Counted from the stretch's first letter, positions 33,352-43,600 are shown. The stretch: DNA of 64,000 nt from Maccoyibacter intestinihominis (GCF_040096355.1 NZ_JBBMEX010000008.1:62001-126000), one strand, 5' to 3'. A program made the numbers and translations. The notes: a model not told the origin generated them from the sequence alone.

Positions 33352-35043
33352 ATGAGAGATATCAAGGAACGGGTAAAGGATAAGAATCCGAAGATTCGAA
33401 ATCCGGCTGCCCGGCTTCCGAAAGAGCTGGTTCGCCAGACGGTACTGGAAGAAAAAGAAAAGCCAAGGGAACAACATGAAAAAAGCAGTGGGCAGTCAGA
33501 CTCCCCAACACAGTATGGAACTGAAAAAATAGAATCCGTACAGTACAGGGCGGCGAGTGTGGCAGGAAAAACTATAGGGAAAACCACATATCAAGGTGGA
33601 AAAAAACTTGCCGGAGTGACCTACAGGAAGATAAAGGAAAGAAAAAACAGACAGGAAGAAGTGAAAGCCGCTGAAGAAGCAATGGAGCAGGGGGCAGAAA
33701 GCGGAAAGAAATTAATCAAGCTGAAACCGGAGCAGGTCGCCTTTGCCAAGGAGAATGGTAAACGGCAGGTGAAAGCAGCACCGAGAGTGGTAAAAGTATC
33801 CGGTCTGTCTCAAGAAAAAATAAAGACACAGGCATCCATGCAGAAACAGCAGATGGAAAAAAGTCTTCAGGCGATGCAGAAAGCAAGAGCAGCCCAGATG
33901 GCAAGAAAGTCAGCACAGGCATCGGCAGAAAGTGGAAAAGCAGTCCTTCAGGTAACTGGAAAGGGTTCAAAGTTATCCGTACAGGGAATTACAGCAGCGA
34001 TTCAAAAAGGGGTAGTAGCTCTTGAAAAAATGGGAAAATGGATTGCTGCCGGAGGTAGTGCATTTCTTCTGGTATTTATTCTGATTGTGGGAATCATTGC
34101 AGGAGCAGCTTTCAGCAGTAATTCGGAAAGCTCCGAATCCCTAAGTGAAGAAGTGCTTGCGTATACTTCTGTGATACAGCAGTATGCATCCCAATACGGC
34201 ATTCCGGAATATGTGTCTGCGATACAGGCCATCATGATGCAGGAATCTGGAGGCAGGGGAACAGACCCGATGCAGTGTTCGGAAAGTCCATATAATACAA
34301 GATTCCCACACACTCCTGGTTCTATTACTGATCCGGATTATTCGATAGAGGTTGGAGTACAGACCTTTGCAGACTGTATCAGACAGGCAGGATGCAGCAG
34401 TCCACAGGATCTGGACAAGCTGAAACTTGCATGGCAGGGATATAACTATGGAAATGGCTACATAGGATGGGCATTGCAAAGAGGCGGTTATACAGAAGCC
34501 AATGCATTGCAGTTTTCACAGGAACAGGCAGCTTCGCATGGATGGAGCAGTTACGGAGATCCCCAATACGTTCCCCATGTGATGCGGTATTATTCCGGTG
34601 GCAGCCTGTTTGCTGGTTTGTTTGGTAATCAGCAGATTGTGTCGGTTGCAATGGGGCAGCTTGGAAACAGTGGCGGTCAGAAGTTCTGGAGCTGGTACGG
34701 ATTTGACAGTCGGGTAGAATGGTGTGCCTGTTTTGTAAGCTGGTGTGCGGATCAGAGCGGTCTGATTGCAAGTGGGAATGTTCCTAAATTCTCATTGTGC
34801 AGTGATGGAGTGTCCTGGTTTCAGGGAAAGAATAAGTGGCAGAGTGGCGGAACAACTCCGACAGCTGGAATGATCATCTTTTTTGACTGGGATCATGATG
34901 GAACATCGGATCATGTAGGAATAGTAGAAAAGTGTGAAGGTGGAAGAGTTTACACGATTGAGGGAAATTCCAGTGATCAGGTACGGCAGAGAAATTATGC
35001 AGTAGATTACAGTTCTATAATGGGATATGGGGTGATAAATTGA
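33352..35043 (+). CDS. Lysozyme-like and CHAP bifunctional peptidoglycan hydrolase
   Basis: 563 residues. Residues 1-225 are basic and cytoplasmic or linker-like, then one membrane helix (ggSAFLLVFILIVGIIAGAAF). A lysozyme-like domain follows (YASQYGIPEYVSAIQAIMMQESGGRGTDPMQCSE, catalytic Glu in MMQESGG near residue 297). The C-terminal CHAP domain has Cys in EWCACFVSWCADQSG and His in TSDHVGIVEKC. It fits the VirB1-like wall hydrolase (Tn916 Orf14/CD1107 type) that opens the cell wall for the mating channel. It closes the transfer operon. Confidence 0.9.
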   Translation: MRDIKERVKDKNPKIRNPAARLPKELVRQTVLEEKEKPREQHEKSSGQSDSPTQYGTEKIESVQYRAASVAGKTIGKTTYQGGKKLAGVTYRKIKERKNRQEEVKAAEEAMEQGAESGKKLIKLKPEQVAFAKENGKRQVKAAPRVVKVSGLSQEKIKTQASMQKQQMEKSLQAMQKARAAQMARKSAQASAESGKAVLQVTGKGSKLSVQGITAAIQKGVVALEKMGKWIAAGGSAFLLVFILIVGIIAGAAFSSNSESSESLSEEVLAYTSVIQQYASQYGIPEYVSAIQAIMMQESGGRGTDPMQCSESPYNTRFPHTPGSITDPDYSIEVGVQTFADCIRQAGCSSPQDLDKLKLAWQGYNYGNGYIGWALQRGGYTEANALQFSQEQAASHGWSSYGDPQYVPHVMRYYSGGSLFAGLFGNQQIVSVAMGQLGNSGGQKFWSWYGFDSRVEWCACFVSWCADQSGLIASGNVPKFSLCSDGVSWFQGKNKWQSGGTTPTAGMIIFFDWDHDGTSDHVGIVEKCEGGRVYTIEGNSSDQVRQRNYAVDYSSIMGYGVIN

Positions 35044-35213
35044 TGGTTTCTTTCATAATTTGTTAAGGATTTTATAAGGGAGTTAATGAATCCTTTGGAA
35101 AATAGTCACAAAATAGGCACAGTTGATTGATAAATTGTTATTGTAACTTTTAGTGATAGACATATAAAGAGTTAGAAATCTTTATAATTGACTTGAATTA
35201 GGAGGTAGTGAAT

Positions 35214-37475
35214 ATGAGTGATCAGAATGTAAAAGCAGCACAAAAATATTTAAATGCGATGTTTGGTGGACATAAGGATTGGGTAAAACTGGATGAAGAT
35301 GGAAAGACCGGAACAGCCGTGATGCAGGGAATCATTCGTGCATTTCAGATTCAGAATGGAATCTCAACGATTACAGGAACGGTTGGACCACTTACTATTA
35401 ATACCATGAAGAAGTTAGCCATTATTACAAAAATGGATCCGAATGATACTCCGCAGGTTAATGTATGCTTGATTCAGTGTGCTCTGTTTTGCAAAGGATA
35501 TGCTGCTGGAGGAATTACTGGAATTTATTATACATCAGGAGTAAATGCAGTTAAAAAGATGCAGGAAAATGCAGGACTGGAAGTTACGGGCAAAATTGAT
35601 TGGAAAGTTTGGTCTGGATTGTTATCCCTAAACTGGTTTACAAAGGTTTCTGGTGGGGATTCCAATATTGTTCTTATTCAACAGCAATTAAATAGTGACT
35701 GGTCAGATGTTATTGGTGTTGGACCTTGTGATGGAATTGCCTCAAGACAGACAATTTTGTCTTTAGTTGGTGCATTGCAGGCGGCTGAAGGAGTTACAAC
35801 TGAATTAATTACAGATTTGAATTCAGTTAATTTTGGCGATGCAACAACAAATGCGTTTCCGGGTACATTACAGAACGGACAGAACTCGACGAAATATGTT
35901 CCATTTAATAAGATTGCTCAATACGGACTATATTTTAACGGATATAATCCGGGAAGATTCGATGGCGTGTTTGATTCGACTACAGAGTCAAAGGTGTCAG
36001 AATTTCAGGAGTTTTATGGTCTGACAGGAATTGGACTTGTAACAAAAGGAAAAGTAAATGTTTCTACTATGAAATCATTGCTTACGAGTAAAGGCGATAC
36101 AAACAGGGCAGCAAAAGCGTGTGACTGTGCAACAGTATTAAATAAACAACAGGCATTAGATATAAAAAATGCAGGGTATACTCATGTAGGACGTTATCTG
36201 ACAGGTTCTGTTGGAAAAGAACATACACCGAAATATTTGACATCAACAGAAGTGAAAAACATTGAAAATGCAGGATTATCGGTATTCCCGATATATCAGG
36301 ATGGAGGATATGAATTAAACTATTTTAAGGATCCGTCCCAGGGAAGTGTTGATGCACAGACAGCAATTTTAGCAGCCGAGAGAATCGGTATACCAAGTGG
36401 AACGACTATATACTTTGCAGTGGATTTTGATTGTTATTCATATCAGATTGATACATTTATTATACCTTATTTTGAACAGATTCACATGATCTTTTTCAGT
36501 TCGACAAATGATAAAAATTATAAAGTCGGCATTTATGCACCAAGATATGTATGTACTAAAGTTTATGAAGCAGGATTGGCAAGTAAATCATTTGTGGCAG
36601 ATATGTCAACTGGATTTAGCTGTAATTTGGGATATTCGATGCCGAAGAACTGGGCATTTGATCAATTTTGTGAGTTGAACTCATTTTCTTCATCACCTTC
36701 GTTCCCACTGGATAAAGATGCATATTCAGGGAGAGATACTGGATTTAAAAAGTTCGATGCCGTATCGACAAAAACAGATGAGGAAATAGCGCAAGAAAAT
36801 CTTCGGGCAAAGGTAAAAATAGCACGAAATCAATATGTCTATAATGTAATGGAGCCGCTTGGTTATCTGAATAAAATTATGGATGTGGGTGTGGAGTATG
36901 ATAAGGAAATTTCACTGGGAACAATGATGAGTCCTCAAGGAGCAATTGATATTTCTACTAAAATATCCACATCGCTTGAAAGTTCAACTGGTAAAATTTA
37001 TAATATAAAAGTGGATATAGGAAATGATGGAGAATTGACACAAACTTGCAAAAATCAAATTATGGAGATTTCATCAAATTTATCAGATACAGGTATAGAG
37101 GGAGCAGATAACTTTGGAAATACGATAGAAAAAATTGCTTTATCGGTTAAATCTGGTAATATTGCTTTTGAAATAAATAATGTTTTTGCCAATAGTGTAG
37201 AGTTTTCCATTGTATTTAGTACATCAGATTTGCTGCCAGAAGAGGAAAAAGAGTGGACAATATCGGTTGCTTTGATTTTTACAATGACATTAAATTCTAA
37301 TAGTGGTCTTGAATTTAATGTTGTAGAATTCACAAAAGAGCATAGTAATATACTGGCAGGAGCCGTAATATTAGTTCTTGCGGGTGCATTAGTTGTAAAT
37401 GCAATTCCGTCAATTATTGCTTTATTTTCAGCTGGAGCAGGTACTGTTTTTGGTTTGTTGATTCAAGCACTGTAA
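35214..37475 (+). CDS. Peptidoglycan-binding and DUF1906 protein with hydrophobic C-terminus
   Basis: 753 residues from the ATG at 35214, 8 nt after GGAGG. No signal peptide. Residues 5-65, 75-130 and 215-280 look like peptidoglycan-binding repeats (e.g. YGLYFNGYNPGRFDGVFDSTTESKVSEFQ). A DUF1906 glycosidase-like barrel spans about 290-510 (CDCATVLNKQQALDIKNAGYTHVGRYLTG ... TTIYFAVDFDCY ... YKVGIYAPRYVC ... WAFDQF). The last 200 residues match nothing I know and end in about 40 very hydrophobic residues (ILAGAVILVLAGALVVNAI ... AGAGTVFGLLIQAL). This looks like a wall-targeted effector with a membrane-active tip. The next gene is a small membrane protein. Confidence 0.75.
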   Translation: MSDQNVKAAQKYLNAMFGGHKDWVKLDEDGKTGTAVMQGIIRAFQIQNGISTITGTVGPLTINTMKKLAIITKMDPNDTPQVNVCLIQCALFCKGYAAGGITGIYYTSGVNAVKKMQENAGLEVTGKIDWKVWSGLLSLNWFTKVSGGDSNIVLIQQQLNSDWSDVIGVGPCDGIASRQTILSLVGALQAAEGVTTELITDLNSVNFGDATTNAFPGTLQNGQNSTKYVPFNKIAQYGLYFNGYNPGRFDGVFDSTTESKVSEFQEFYGLTGIGLVTKGKVNVSTMKSLLTSKGDTNRAAKACDCATVLNKQQALDIKNAGYTHVGRYLTGSVGKEHTPKYLTSTEVKNIENAGLSVFPIYQDGGYELNYFKDPSQGSVDAQTAILAAERIGIPSGTTIYFAVDFDCYSYQIDTFIIPYFEQIHMIFFSSTNDKNYKVGIYAPRYVCTKVYEAGLASKSFVADMSTGFSCNLGYSMPKNWAFDQFCELNSFSSSPSFPLDKDAYSGRDTGFKKFDAVSTKTDEEIAQENLRAKVKIARNQYVYNVMEPLGYLNKIMDVGVEYDKEISLGTMMSPQGAIDISTKISTSLESSTGKIYNIKVDIGNDGELTQTCKNQIMEISSNLSDTGIEGADNFGNTIEKIALSVKSGNIAFEINNVFANSVEFSIVFSTSDLLPEEEKEWTISVALIFTMTLNSNSGLEFNVVEFTKEHSNILAGAVILVLAGALVVNAIPSIIALFSAGAGTVFGLLIQAL

Positions 37476-37501
37476 ATTGTAAAAGAATAAAAGAGACAAT
37501 G

Positions 37502-37536
37502 GCCAGAGGTTCGATTTTATAAAGAGGACCTCTGGC
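37502..37536 (+). promoter_or_regulatory. Hairpin between the DUF1906 gene and the small membrane gene
   Basis: GCCAGAGGT (37502-37510) pairs perfectly with ACCTCTGGC (37528-37536). No U-run follows, so it may attenuate or process the transcript rather than end it. Confidence 0.45.
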
Positions 37537-37555
37537 AAAAGGGGGATTAAGAAGA

Positions 37556-38116
37556 ATGCATATTAAATCAATTGTGTCAGATGAGGATAGGGAAGAATTA
37601 GAAAGAATGCTTTCGCTTGGGTTTATAATTCCTAATCAATTATTTAAAACAAGACAGAAAAGTAGAATGATTATCTATATTTTTACACCTGTAGAATTTT
37701 TACTGTCGATTAATTGTTATCTGTCGGAAAGTTATTTGATGTTTGGAATAGGGATTGGAACTTGTGTGGCTTGTGTGGCTTGGATTATTTGGTATCAAAT
37801 GATTGGTAAAAATTTTGAAAAAAATGTTCATGAATTTGTCTGGGGTAGATCAGGATATGAAACGGTGGATATCGATGAAAACGCAATTAAAATAGATGAA
37901 GATCAAATTTATGAATTTAAAAATATTGATAGAATGTTCTTATATAAAAACTTCTTTTTTTTCATAACAAATGAAAAGAAAATATTTATATTTAAAACGA
38001 CAGATATGGAGTCGGATGAACTTATAAAAATTATTAAAACAACAGGGATTTTATTTGAAAAAAAAGAAAAACCATTTAATATTTATAAGTATTGTAAAAA
38101 AGGAAAAAGTTTTTAA
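37556..38116 (+). CDS. YcxB-like small membrane protein, possible immunity
   Basis: 186 residues. Two membrane helices close together (MIIYIFTPVEFLLSINCYL and IGIGTCVACVAWIIWYQMIG) precede a cytoplasmic beta-rich domain (IDENAIKIDEDQIYEFKNIDRMFLYKNFFFFITNEKKIFIFKT) that matches the YcxB-like C-terminal domain. The DNA is AT-rich relative to the transfer operon. It directly follows the DUF1906 protein and shares no other partner, which suggests protection of the producer. Function is otherwise unknown. Confidence 0.65.
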   Translation: MHIKSIVSDEDREELERMLSLGFIIPNQLFKTRQKSRMIIYIFTPVEFLLSINCYLSESYLMFGIGIGTCVACVAWIIWYQMIGKNFEKNVHEFVWGRSGYETVDIDENAIKIDEDQIYEFKNIDRMFLYKNFFFFITNEKKIFIFKTTDMESDELIKIIKTTGILFEKKEKPFNIYKYCKKGKSF

Positions 38117-38126
38117 AAATAAGCAG

Positions 38127-38152
38127 AGGATGGTGGATTTATCATCCTTTTA
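38127..38152 (+). terminator. Terminator after the YcxB-like gene
   Basis: AGGATG (38127-38132) pairs with CATCCT (38143-38148), followed by TTTTA. Short stem, backed up by the second terminator downstream. Confidence 0.5.
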
Positions 38153-38170
38153 GAGAAGAGCATGTATTTT

Positions 38171-38202
38171 AAAGGGAATCTGGTTTTGCAGGTTCCCTTT
38201 TT
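38171..38202 (+). terminator. Second terminator of the DUF1906 unit
   Basis: AAAGGGAA (38171-38178) pairs with TTCCCTTT (38193-38200), ending in a T-run. Confidence 0.7.
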
Positions 38203-38218
38203 GCCATCAAAAACGTTG

Positions 38219-38299
38219 ATGTTTTATCAAATGACGCTAAAAATAAAAAGAATAATGCAGGGGGTGACATTATTAGTTATCGCTGTAATATTTGGATAA
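38219..38299 (+). CDS. Possible 26-residue hydrophobic peptide
   Basis: Reads MFYQMTLKIKRIMQGVTLLV and then IAVIFG: a basic start followed by one membrane-length hydrophobic stretch. An inner ATG (38231) gives a 22-residue form. No clear ribosome site precedes either. Its place directly upstream of an AgrA/AgrC-like pair invites comparison with agrD, but there is no cysteine or serine motif for a thiolactone. It may be a type I toxin-like or signalling peptide, or chance. Confidence 0.25.
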   Translation: MFYQMTLKIKRIMQGVTLLVIAVIFG

Positions 38300-38452
38300 A
38301 ATATAAATAAAACATAAAAAATATAAATAAATTATAAAATGGCGACAGTTTTTTCTTGTTCAAGTGTTTATTATATAGAGGACAAAATAAGACAGCAAAG
38401 GAAGTGGTGCTGTTGCATCGGAAAAATGACACAAAATTAGTGATGTCCATTC

Positions 38453-38482
38453 GGGAAAAGAATTGAAGGGGATTCTTTTCCC
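38453..38482 (+). terminator. Perfect 11-bp hairpin before the LytTR gene
   Basis: GGGAAAAGAAT (38453-38463) and ATTCTTTTCCC (38472-38482) with an 8-nt loop. It lacks a following U-run; it could be an attenuator for the regulator gene 37 bp downstream. Confidence 0.45.
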
Positions 38483-38519
38483 CATTTGTCGTGTTACGAA
38501 AGACTGAGGGTAAGAAAAT

Positions 38520-39233
38520 ATGCTAGAACTTGCAATCTGTGATGATGACATCATCCTATGTAATTGGTTAGAACAGAAGCTGCTCCATTATGGGAAAGCG
38601 AATGACTGTCAGATATCTATAGAAATATACTATTCTGCGGAGCAGCTTCTTAACAGGCTGGAAGAAGAATCCTACGATATGTTATTCCTTGATATTTGTC
38701 TGGAACATGAGAATGGAATTGATATCGGAACGGAGATACGAAAGAAAAATTATGGAAAAGAACTGCGGATTACCTATATTTCAACATATCAGGAATATGC
38801 TATGAAATTATTCCGTATTCATCCATTTGATTTTCTTGTAAAGCCAATCCGAGAGGAAGAACTTTTCCGGGTGATAGGTGAATTACGGGAACTGTTAAAA
38901 GAACGGAAGAAAATATTTGAATATACGGATACAAAAGGAATCCACAAGATTTCTTATGACAAGATCCTGTATTTTTATAGTCTGGGAAAAAGAGTACATA
39001 TCGTGACATCGGAAAAAGAATATGAATATCGAGGAAAATTAAAGGATGTAGCGGATGTAACAGAAGAATATTTCTTACTGATTCACAAGTCCTATCTCAT
39101 CAATATGGAACACGTGGAGCATTACGAATATGACAACGTGGTTATGAAAGACAAGACACGTCTCAGTATCAGTAAAGCAAATCGCAAGAAGGTCAGGGAA
39201 AGACTATTACAAACGGAGAAGAAAAGATTATGA
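38520..39233 (+). CDS. LytTR-family response regulator (AgrA-like)
   Basis: 237 residues. Receiver domain: acidic pocket AICDDDIIL, phospho-acceptor Asp58 in MLFLDICLE, TYISTYQEYA, and the Lys of FLVKPIREEEL. LytTR DNA-binding domain from about residue 130: YDKILYFYSLGKRVHIVTSEKEYEYRGKL ... EYFLLIHKSYLINMEHVEHYE. Such regulators bind pairs of 9-10-bp direct repeats about 21 bp apart. The stop overlaps the kinase start by 4 bases. The likely target is the repeat pair at 40548-40578 before the RHS gene. Confidence 0.9.
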   Translation: MLELAICDDDIILCNWLEQKLLHYGKANDCQISIEIYYSAEQLLNRLEEESYDMLFLDICLEHENGIDIGTEIRKKNYGKELRITYISTYQEYAMKLFRIHPFDFLVKPIREEELFRVIGELRELLKERKKIFEYTDTKGIHKISYDKILYFYSLGKRVHIVTSEKEYEYRGKLKDVADVTEEYFLLIHKSYLINMEHVEHYEYDNVVMKDKTRLSISKANRKKVRERLLQTEKKRL

Positions 39234-40504
39234 ATATCCATTTGATCACTTATCTGACAAGTAAATTATTCTGGATTTATACTGTGTTCCGTTACAATAC
39301 CATCCTGTATCCAAAAAATGAGGATACACAAAAGCTATTTGCATATTTTTGTGCATATCTGCTTTCATGCTGGGGAAGCATGCAGTGGGGAACGATGTAC
39401 GGAGATCTGATCTTTGAGCTGATAGCTCTGTTAATTATAACAGTGGCATATCAGGCAGACTGGCAACATCATGTCTGGAATACACTTATGGTATATATTA
39501 TGGGAATTTTATGTGATGGGATTCCAATCGTGTTCTTTCAACGGTATGCGGTAGCAAGAAATCCGGTGCATCATCACATGGGACCGGGAACTATTGTAAT
39601 GGGAAATTTTATATTCTTTTTACTGGAAGTCATTATTGAAAGAAAAGTAGGTGTAAAGAGAAGTTATTATATAAAGAACCGTCATTGGCTTGCTATGCTT
39701 TCTGTCCCGGTGATCAGCATTATAGTCTGTATCAGGATATTGCTGCCAGACAGAAGAGGTGTGCGGTCTACGATTGTATTATTCTTACTGTTTATCAATG
39801 TGTTTATTTTCTATCTGCACGATGAGGTTCAGAAAAGTTATATTGAAACAGCAAAACAGGAAGAGATGAAAATTCAGATGAGCCAGTATGCAAAAGAACT
39901 GGAGATGATGATGAAATCACAGGACAGGCTGAATAAGATACATCATGATTACAAGCACCATCTTACAACAATAGGGGCAATGGCAAAAACGGGAGGAAAT
40001 GAAGAGATTCTATCGTATCTGAAACAAATGGAGAATATAGCCGGAACAGCCTTATGTCATCATTTATATACAGAAAACCGTAATATGAATAATCTGCTGA
40101 ATTATATTTTGGAAGATTCGAAATCAGTAATTGAAAATCCGGAGATTTCTGTAGAAATACCGAATCATATAGGGGAAGAATTATTTGATATAAGTATAAT
40201 AGTGGGAAATCTTATGGATAATGCTATTCGTGGGACAGCAGCTTCAGATGAAAGGAGATTATCGTTTCAGATGTATTAAGGAAAAGGAATCATGAATATC
40301 CAGATTGAGAATAGCATAAAAGATACACCAAAAGTGCGGAATGGAATTTATCTGACAACGAAAAGCAGGAAAGAAGGACATGGAATAGGATTACAAAATG
40401 TGAAACTCGTAGTAGAAAAATATCATGGTCAGATGGAGATCTGCCATACGGAGAAATCCTTTCAAGTGAAAATATTATTATATATGAAATTAGATGAAAA
40501 ATAG
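39230..40504 (+). pseudogene. GHKL sensor kinase (AgrC-like) interrupted by an in-frame stop
   Basis: The first reading (39230-40279, 349 residues) has about six N-terminal membrane helices, a coiled region, the histidine box KIHHDYKHHLTTI (His238/239) and the N box IIVGNLMDNAIRG. A TAA at 40277-40279 then ends it. The same frame continues (GKGIMNIQIENSIKD ... GIYLTTKSRKEGHGIGLQNVKLVVEKYHGQM) through the G box to 40504, so this is a nonsense codon and not a frameshift. Separate initiation at ATG 40292 would give a 70-residue G-box fragment. ATPase function is probably lost unless the stop is read through or the halves reassociate. Confidence 0.85.
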
Positions 40505-40533
40505 TAAGGCGATGGTGTCTTACTATTTTTTTC
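40500..40533 (+). terminator. Terminator after the two-component genes
   Basis: AATAGTAAG (40500-40508) pairs with CTTACTATT (40519-40527), then a run of T. The stem includes the kinase stop codon. Confidence 0.85.
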
Positions 40534-40547
40534 GACCGATTTCGTCT

Positions 40548-40602
40548 ATTTTTGCCACCTCAAGGGGCATTTTTACCATTTATGAAAATTTTGTGATTTT
40601 TT
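40548..40602 (+). promoter_or_regulatory. Candidate LytTR operator and promoter for the RHS gene
   Basis: ATTTTTGCCA (40548-40557) and ATTTTTACCA (40569-40578) are direct repeats whose starts are exactly 21 bp apart, two helical turns, the geometry of AgrA/LytTR sites. TATAGT at 40597-40602 is a fair -10, and the expected -35 position (40574-40579) is poor and overlaps the second repeat, as at activator-dependent promoters. The RHS start codon is 94 bp further. Confidence 0.55.
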
Positions 40603-40695
40603 AGATTATAGTAGTGCCAAAGTCAGAAAAAAGGAGGGTAGCGGTTATTTTGTAAAGGAATTATAGAAAAAGATTACAAGAGGGAGAAAGAGACT

Positions 40696-43600
40696 ATGAA
40701 GAGATTTCGAAAGTCGGCTATAGCCTTAGTACTTGCACTCCTGATGGCACTACAGGGAACAGAGCCTATTTTTGTACAGGCAAAAGAGGCCATTGAGGAT
40801 GTACAGAAGAATGCAGATTTCTCCAGACCAGAGGCTTTGACGGAAGAGGAAGCAGGGATTACAGATTCCACATCTGGAGAACAAGATAAGAGTCAGCAGT
40901 CTGATGCGGACGTACAAAATGAAACGACGCCATCAGAAGATACAGAGACGCAGGAAGAACAGACAACTCCAGCGGAAGAAACAGAAGAAAATCCGCAGGA
41001 AAAAGAAGTGGAGTTGAAAGAACCACAGGATTACTATCCGATTCCAGAAGAACCGGAAGGTGAACTGATTGATTATGATGCCATTTCCAAGACTTATAAG
41101 ACAGGGGACAAGCAGTATACAACCGTTTATGGAGGTTATGTCGGAACTTATAAGAATGAGGATGGAGATACCGAGCTGGTTGATAATACACTTGTAAAAC
41201 CAGAAGAAGCAGATACTCCGGCATCCGAAGAAGCACAGGAAGCCAGCAGTGTAGTGGCAACTGAAGAAAAGGAAGAGAAAACAGAAGTTTATCAGAACAA
41301 GGCAAACGATTATGCTATCCTTCTTCCGGAACAGATGTCAGAAGAGAATGGTGTAACGATTGAAAATGGAAAGACCAGAATCGGGATCATTCCGGTAGAT
41401 GGAGATTATACACATTCCGTTATTAAAGACAATGCGATCCTTTATAATGAAGTTTACGAGGGCGCAGATGTTCAGTATACAGTACTGGATTCCAGCATTA
41501 AGGAAGATATCGTACTTCAGCAGCCAACAGACAGGGAAGTCTATGAATACGAGCTGCAGATTCCGGGGTATCAGGCAGAAGTAAAAGACAATCAGGTCTA
41601 TATCTATCCGGAAGGGAAGACAATCAAAGATGCGAAGTATCTTCTGGAGACGCCATCAATGGAAGATGCTGCCGGGGAAATCAGTTTCCTGATCACATTG
41701 GAACTTCGGGAAGAAGATGGAAAAACAATCCTGACCGTAAAACCAGATAGGGATTGGCTTTCGGCAGAAGAACGTCAGTATCCGGTCAGGATCGATCCGA
41801 CACCAGTAGAGATTCAGAAGAGTTCCTTTAACATGATCGGTGTGGAAGAGGGAAGTCCTACCAGTCAGATTGGTGACAACAATTATCCGTATGTCGGATT
41901 TGATGATGGTATTAAGTCTGGGAACCTTGCAGGATTTGGTACTGCACACCAGAACTGCCGGACTTATATCAAAGTAAATTCAAATTTTAGTCAGATTCCG
42001 AAAGATTCCAAAATTGACAGTGCAACATTTGCAGTCAGTCAGAAAACTGCATACAGTGGTGGTGCATCCCAGTTTGGACTTTATCGTGTAGATCAGTCGT
42101 GGAACACCTCCATCACATGGAAAACAAAACCAGTAAATCTTACGTTTCAGGATGTACAGAATGCAAGTACCAGCAGGAACAGCTATATCAATTATGACGT
42201 CAAAGATCTGGTCAATGACTGGGTGCAGGGAACTCATGCGAATAACGGATTTGCACTGGTAGCCATTGCCGAGGCAAATAACCTTGGAGCTTCTATGCAG
42301 TGTGAGGTACTGAATAACAGGGCATCCGTTTATGGACCGAAACTCAGCATCCAGTGGTCACCGGCTGAAGATCCATATCTGCGAGATATGTCACTGGATG
42401 AAACAACGATCCTGCTTCGCCCGATGACAGAAAAGAATACAAATGGAAAGCTGAAGTTTGATGCCGTATTTGCAGACGGAATTGCAAAGAGCAAATCTAC
42501 AGTAGAATATTATCTGCTTCCAGATGAGGAAAATGAAGAACATCACGAAACAGATGCAAAACCATTGTATTCCTATCCAGACAGTACTGAATACAATAAG
42601 CAGTTCCCGGAGGCGAATAAGTATTACAGCAAAGATTCCAACTGGCAGAGTGCACTGTATTCAGGGCTGACGAAGGACAAGCTTTATAAGATCAAAGCAA
42701 AAGCATCGAAAGAGATTGATGGAAAGCTGGAAACAGGAAAAGAAGTGACCAGTGACAGCTTTGTGATCTATGAAGTGAAGCAGTTTGATACATTCCCGAA
42801 GATTGCAAAATATTATGGTGTTCCGCTTAAGAACATTATGAAAGACAATCAGGTTATGGACGCACTGGTAGTCGCAAATAACACGATCTTTATCCGTAAC
42901 CCACAGACAAATGTTCCATATAGTCCTGCACCGCTTACCGATCAGGATAAGATGCGGATTGACGGAGCATTGATGGGAAGAGGCCTGCACTGTGAATTTG
43001 GATTTGAACCAGTCAACTTAAATACTGGTAACTTCTACATGGATCAGTCCGATGCGACGATGAATGAACTGAATGGAGAATTCTCCATTACAAGAAGCTA
43101 CAATTCCAAAGGAACAGACCAGCATTCCATGTTCGGACGTGGATGGAGCTTTAACTATGACCAGTCACTTTCTCAAATGGAGGACGGAAGTCTTCTGTAT
43201 ATGAGAGGGGACGGAAGTTATCTGATCTTTGATAAGAATGAAGATGGAAGCTACACTACTCCGGATGGTTATGTATATGATTTAAAAGCAGTCAGCTATA
43301 AAGATACAGACCATGACTACATCGGATGGGAACTGACAGATGCGGATCAGAGCGTCTGGTCATTTGATAAATATGGAATTTTACGTTATGTAACGGATGT
43401 GAATGGATTTAAGACAGTATTAGATTATGACGATGATTATAATCTGAGTAAGATTACAACACCATCCGGAAAAACATTCGGGGTAAAACAGGATAAATTC
43501 GGGCATATCAAGGAACTGTCTCTTCCAGATGGTGGAAAAGTTTCTTACAAATATGATGAGCAGGGAAACCTGATATCTGTAACAGACCCGAATGGAACAA

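Larger units (their letters stand above)
38117..38519. other. 403-bp intergenic region with two terminators and AT-rich leader
   Basis: It begins with two hairpin terminators (38127-38152, 38171-38202). A very AT-rich block (38240-38375) includes the possible 26-residue peptide gene at 38219. A strong hairpin (38453-38482) lies before the LytTR regulator start. No larger gene, repeat array or RNA gene was seen. Confidence 0.6.

Noticed and set aside
39230..40504. Kinase break first read as a frameshift
   Set aside because: The ATG at 40292 is in the same frame as the first part (40277 TAA, then GGA AAA GGA ATC ATG), so the lesion is a nonsense codon.
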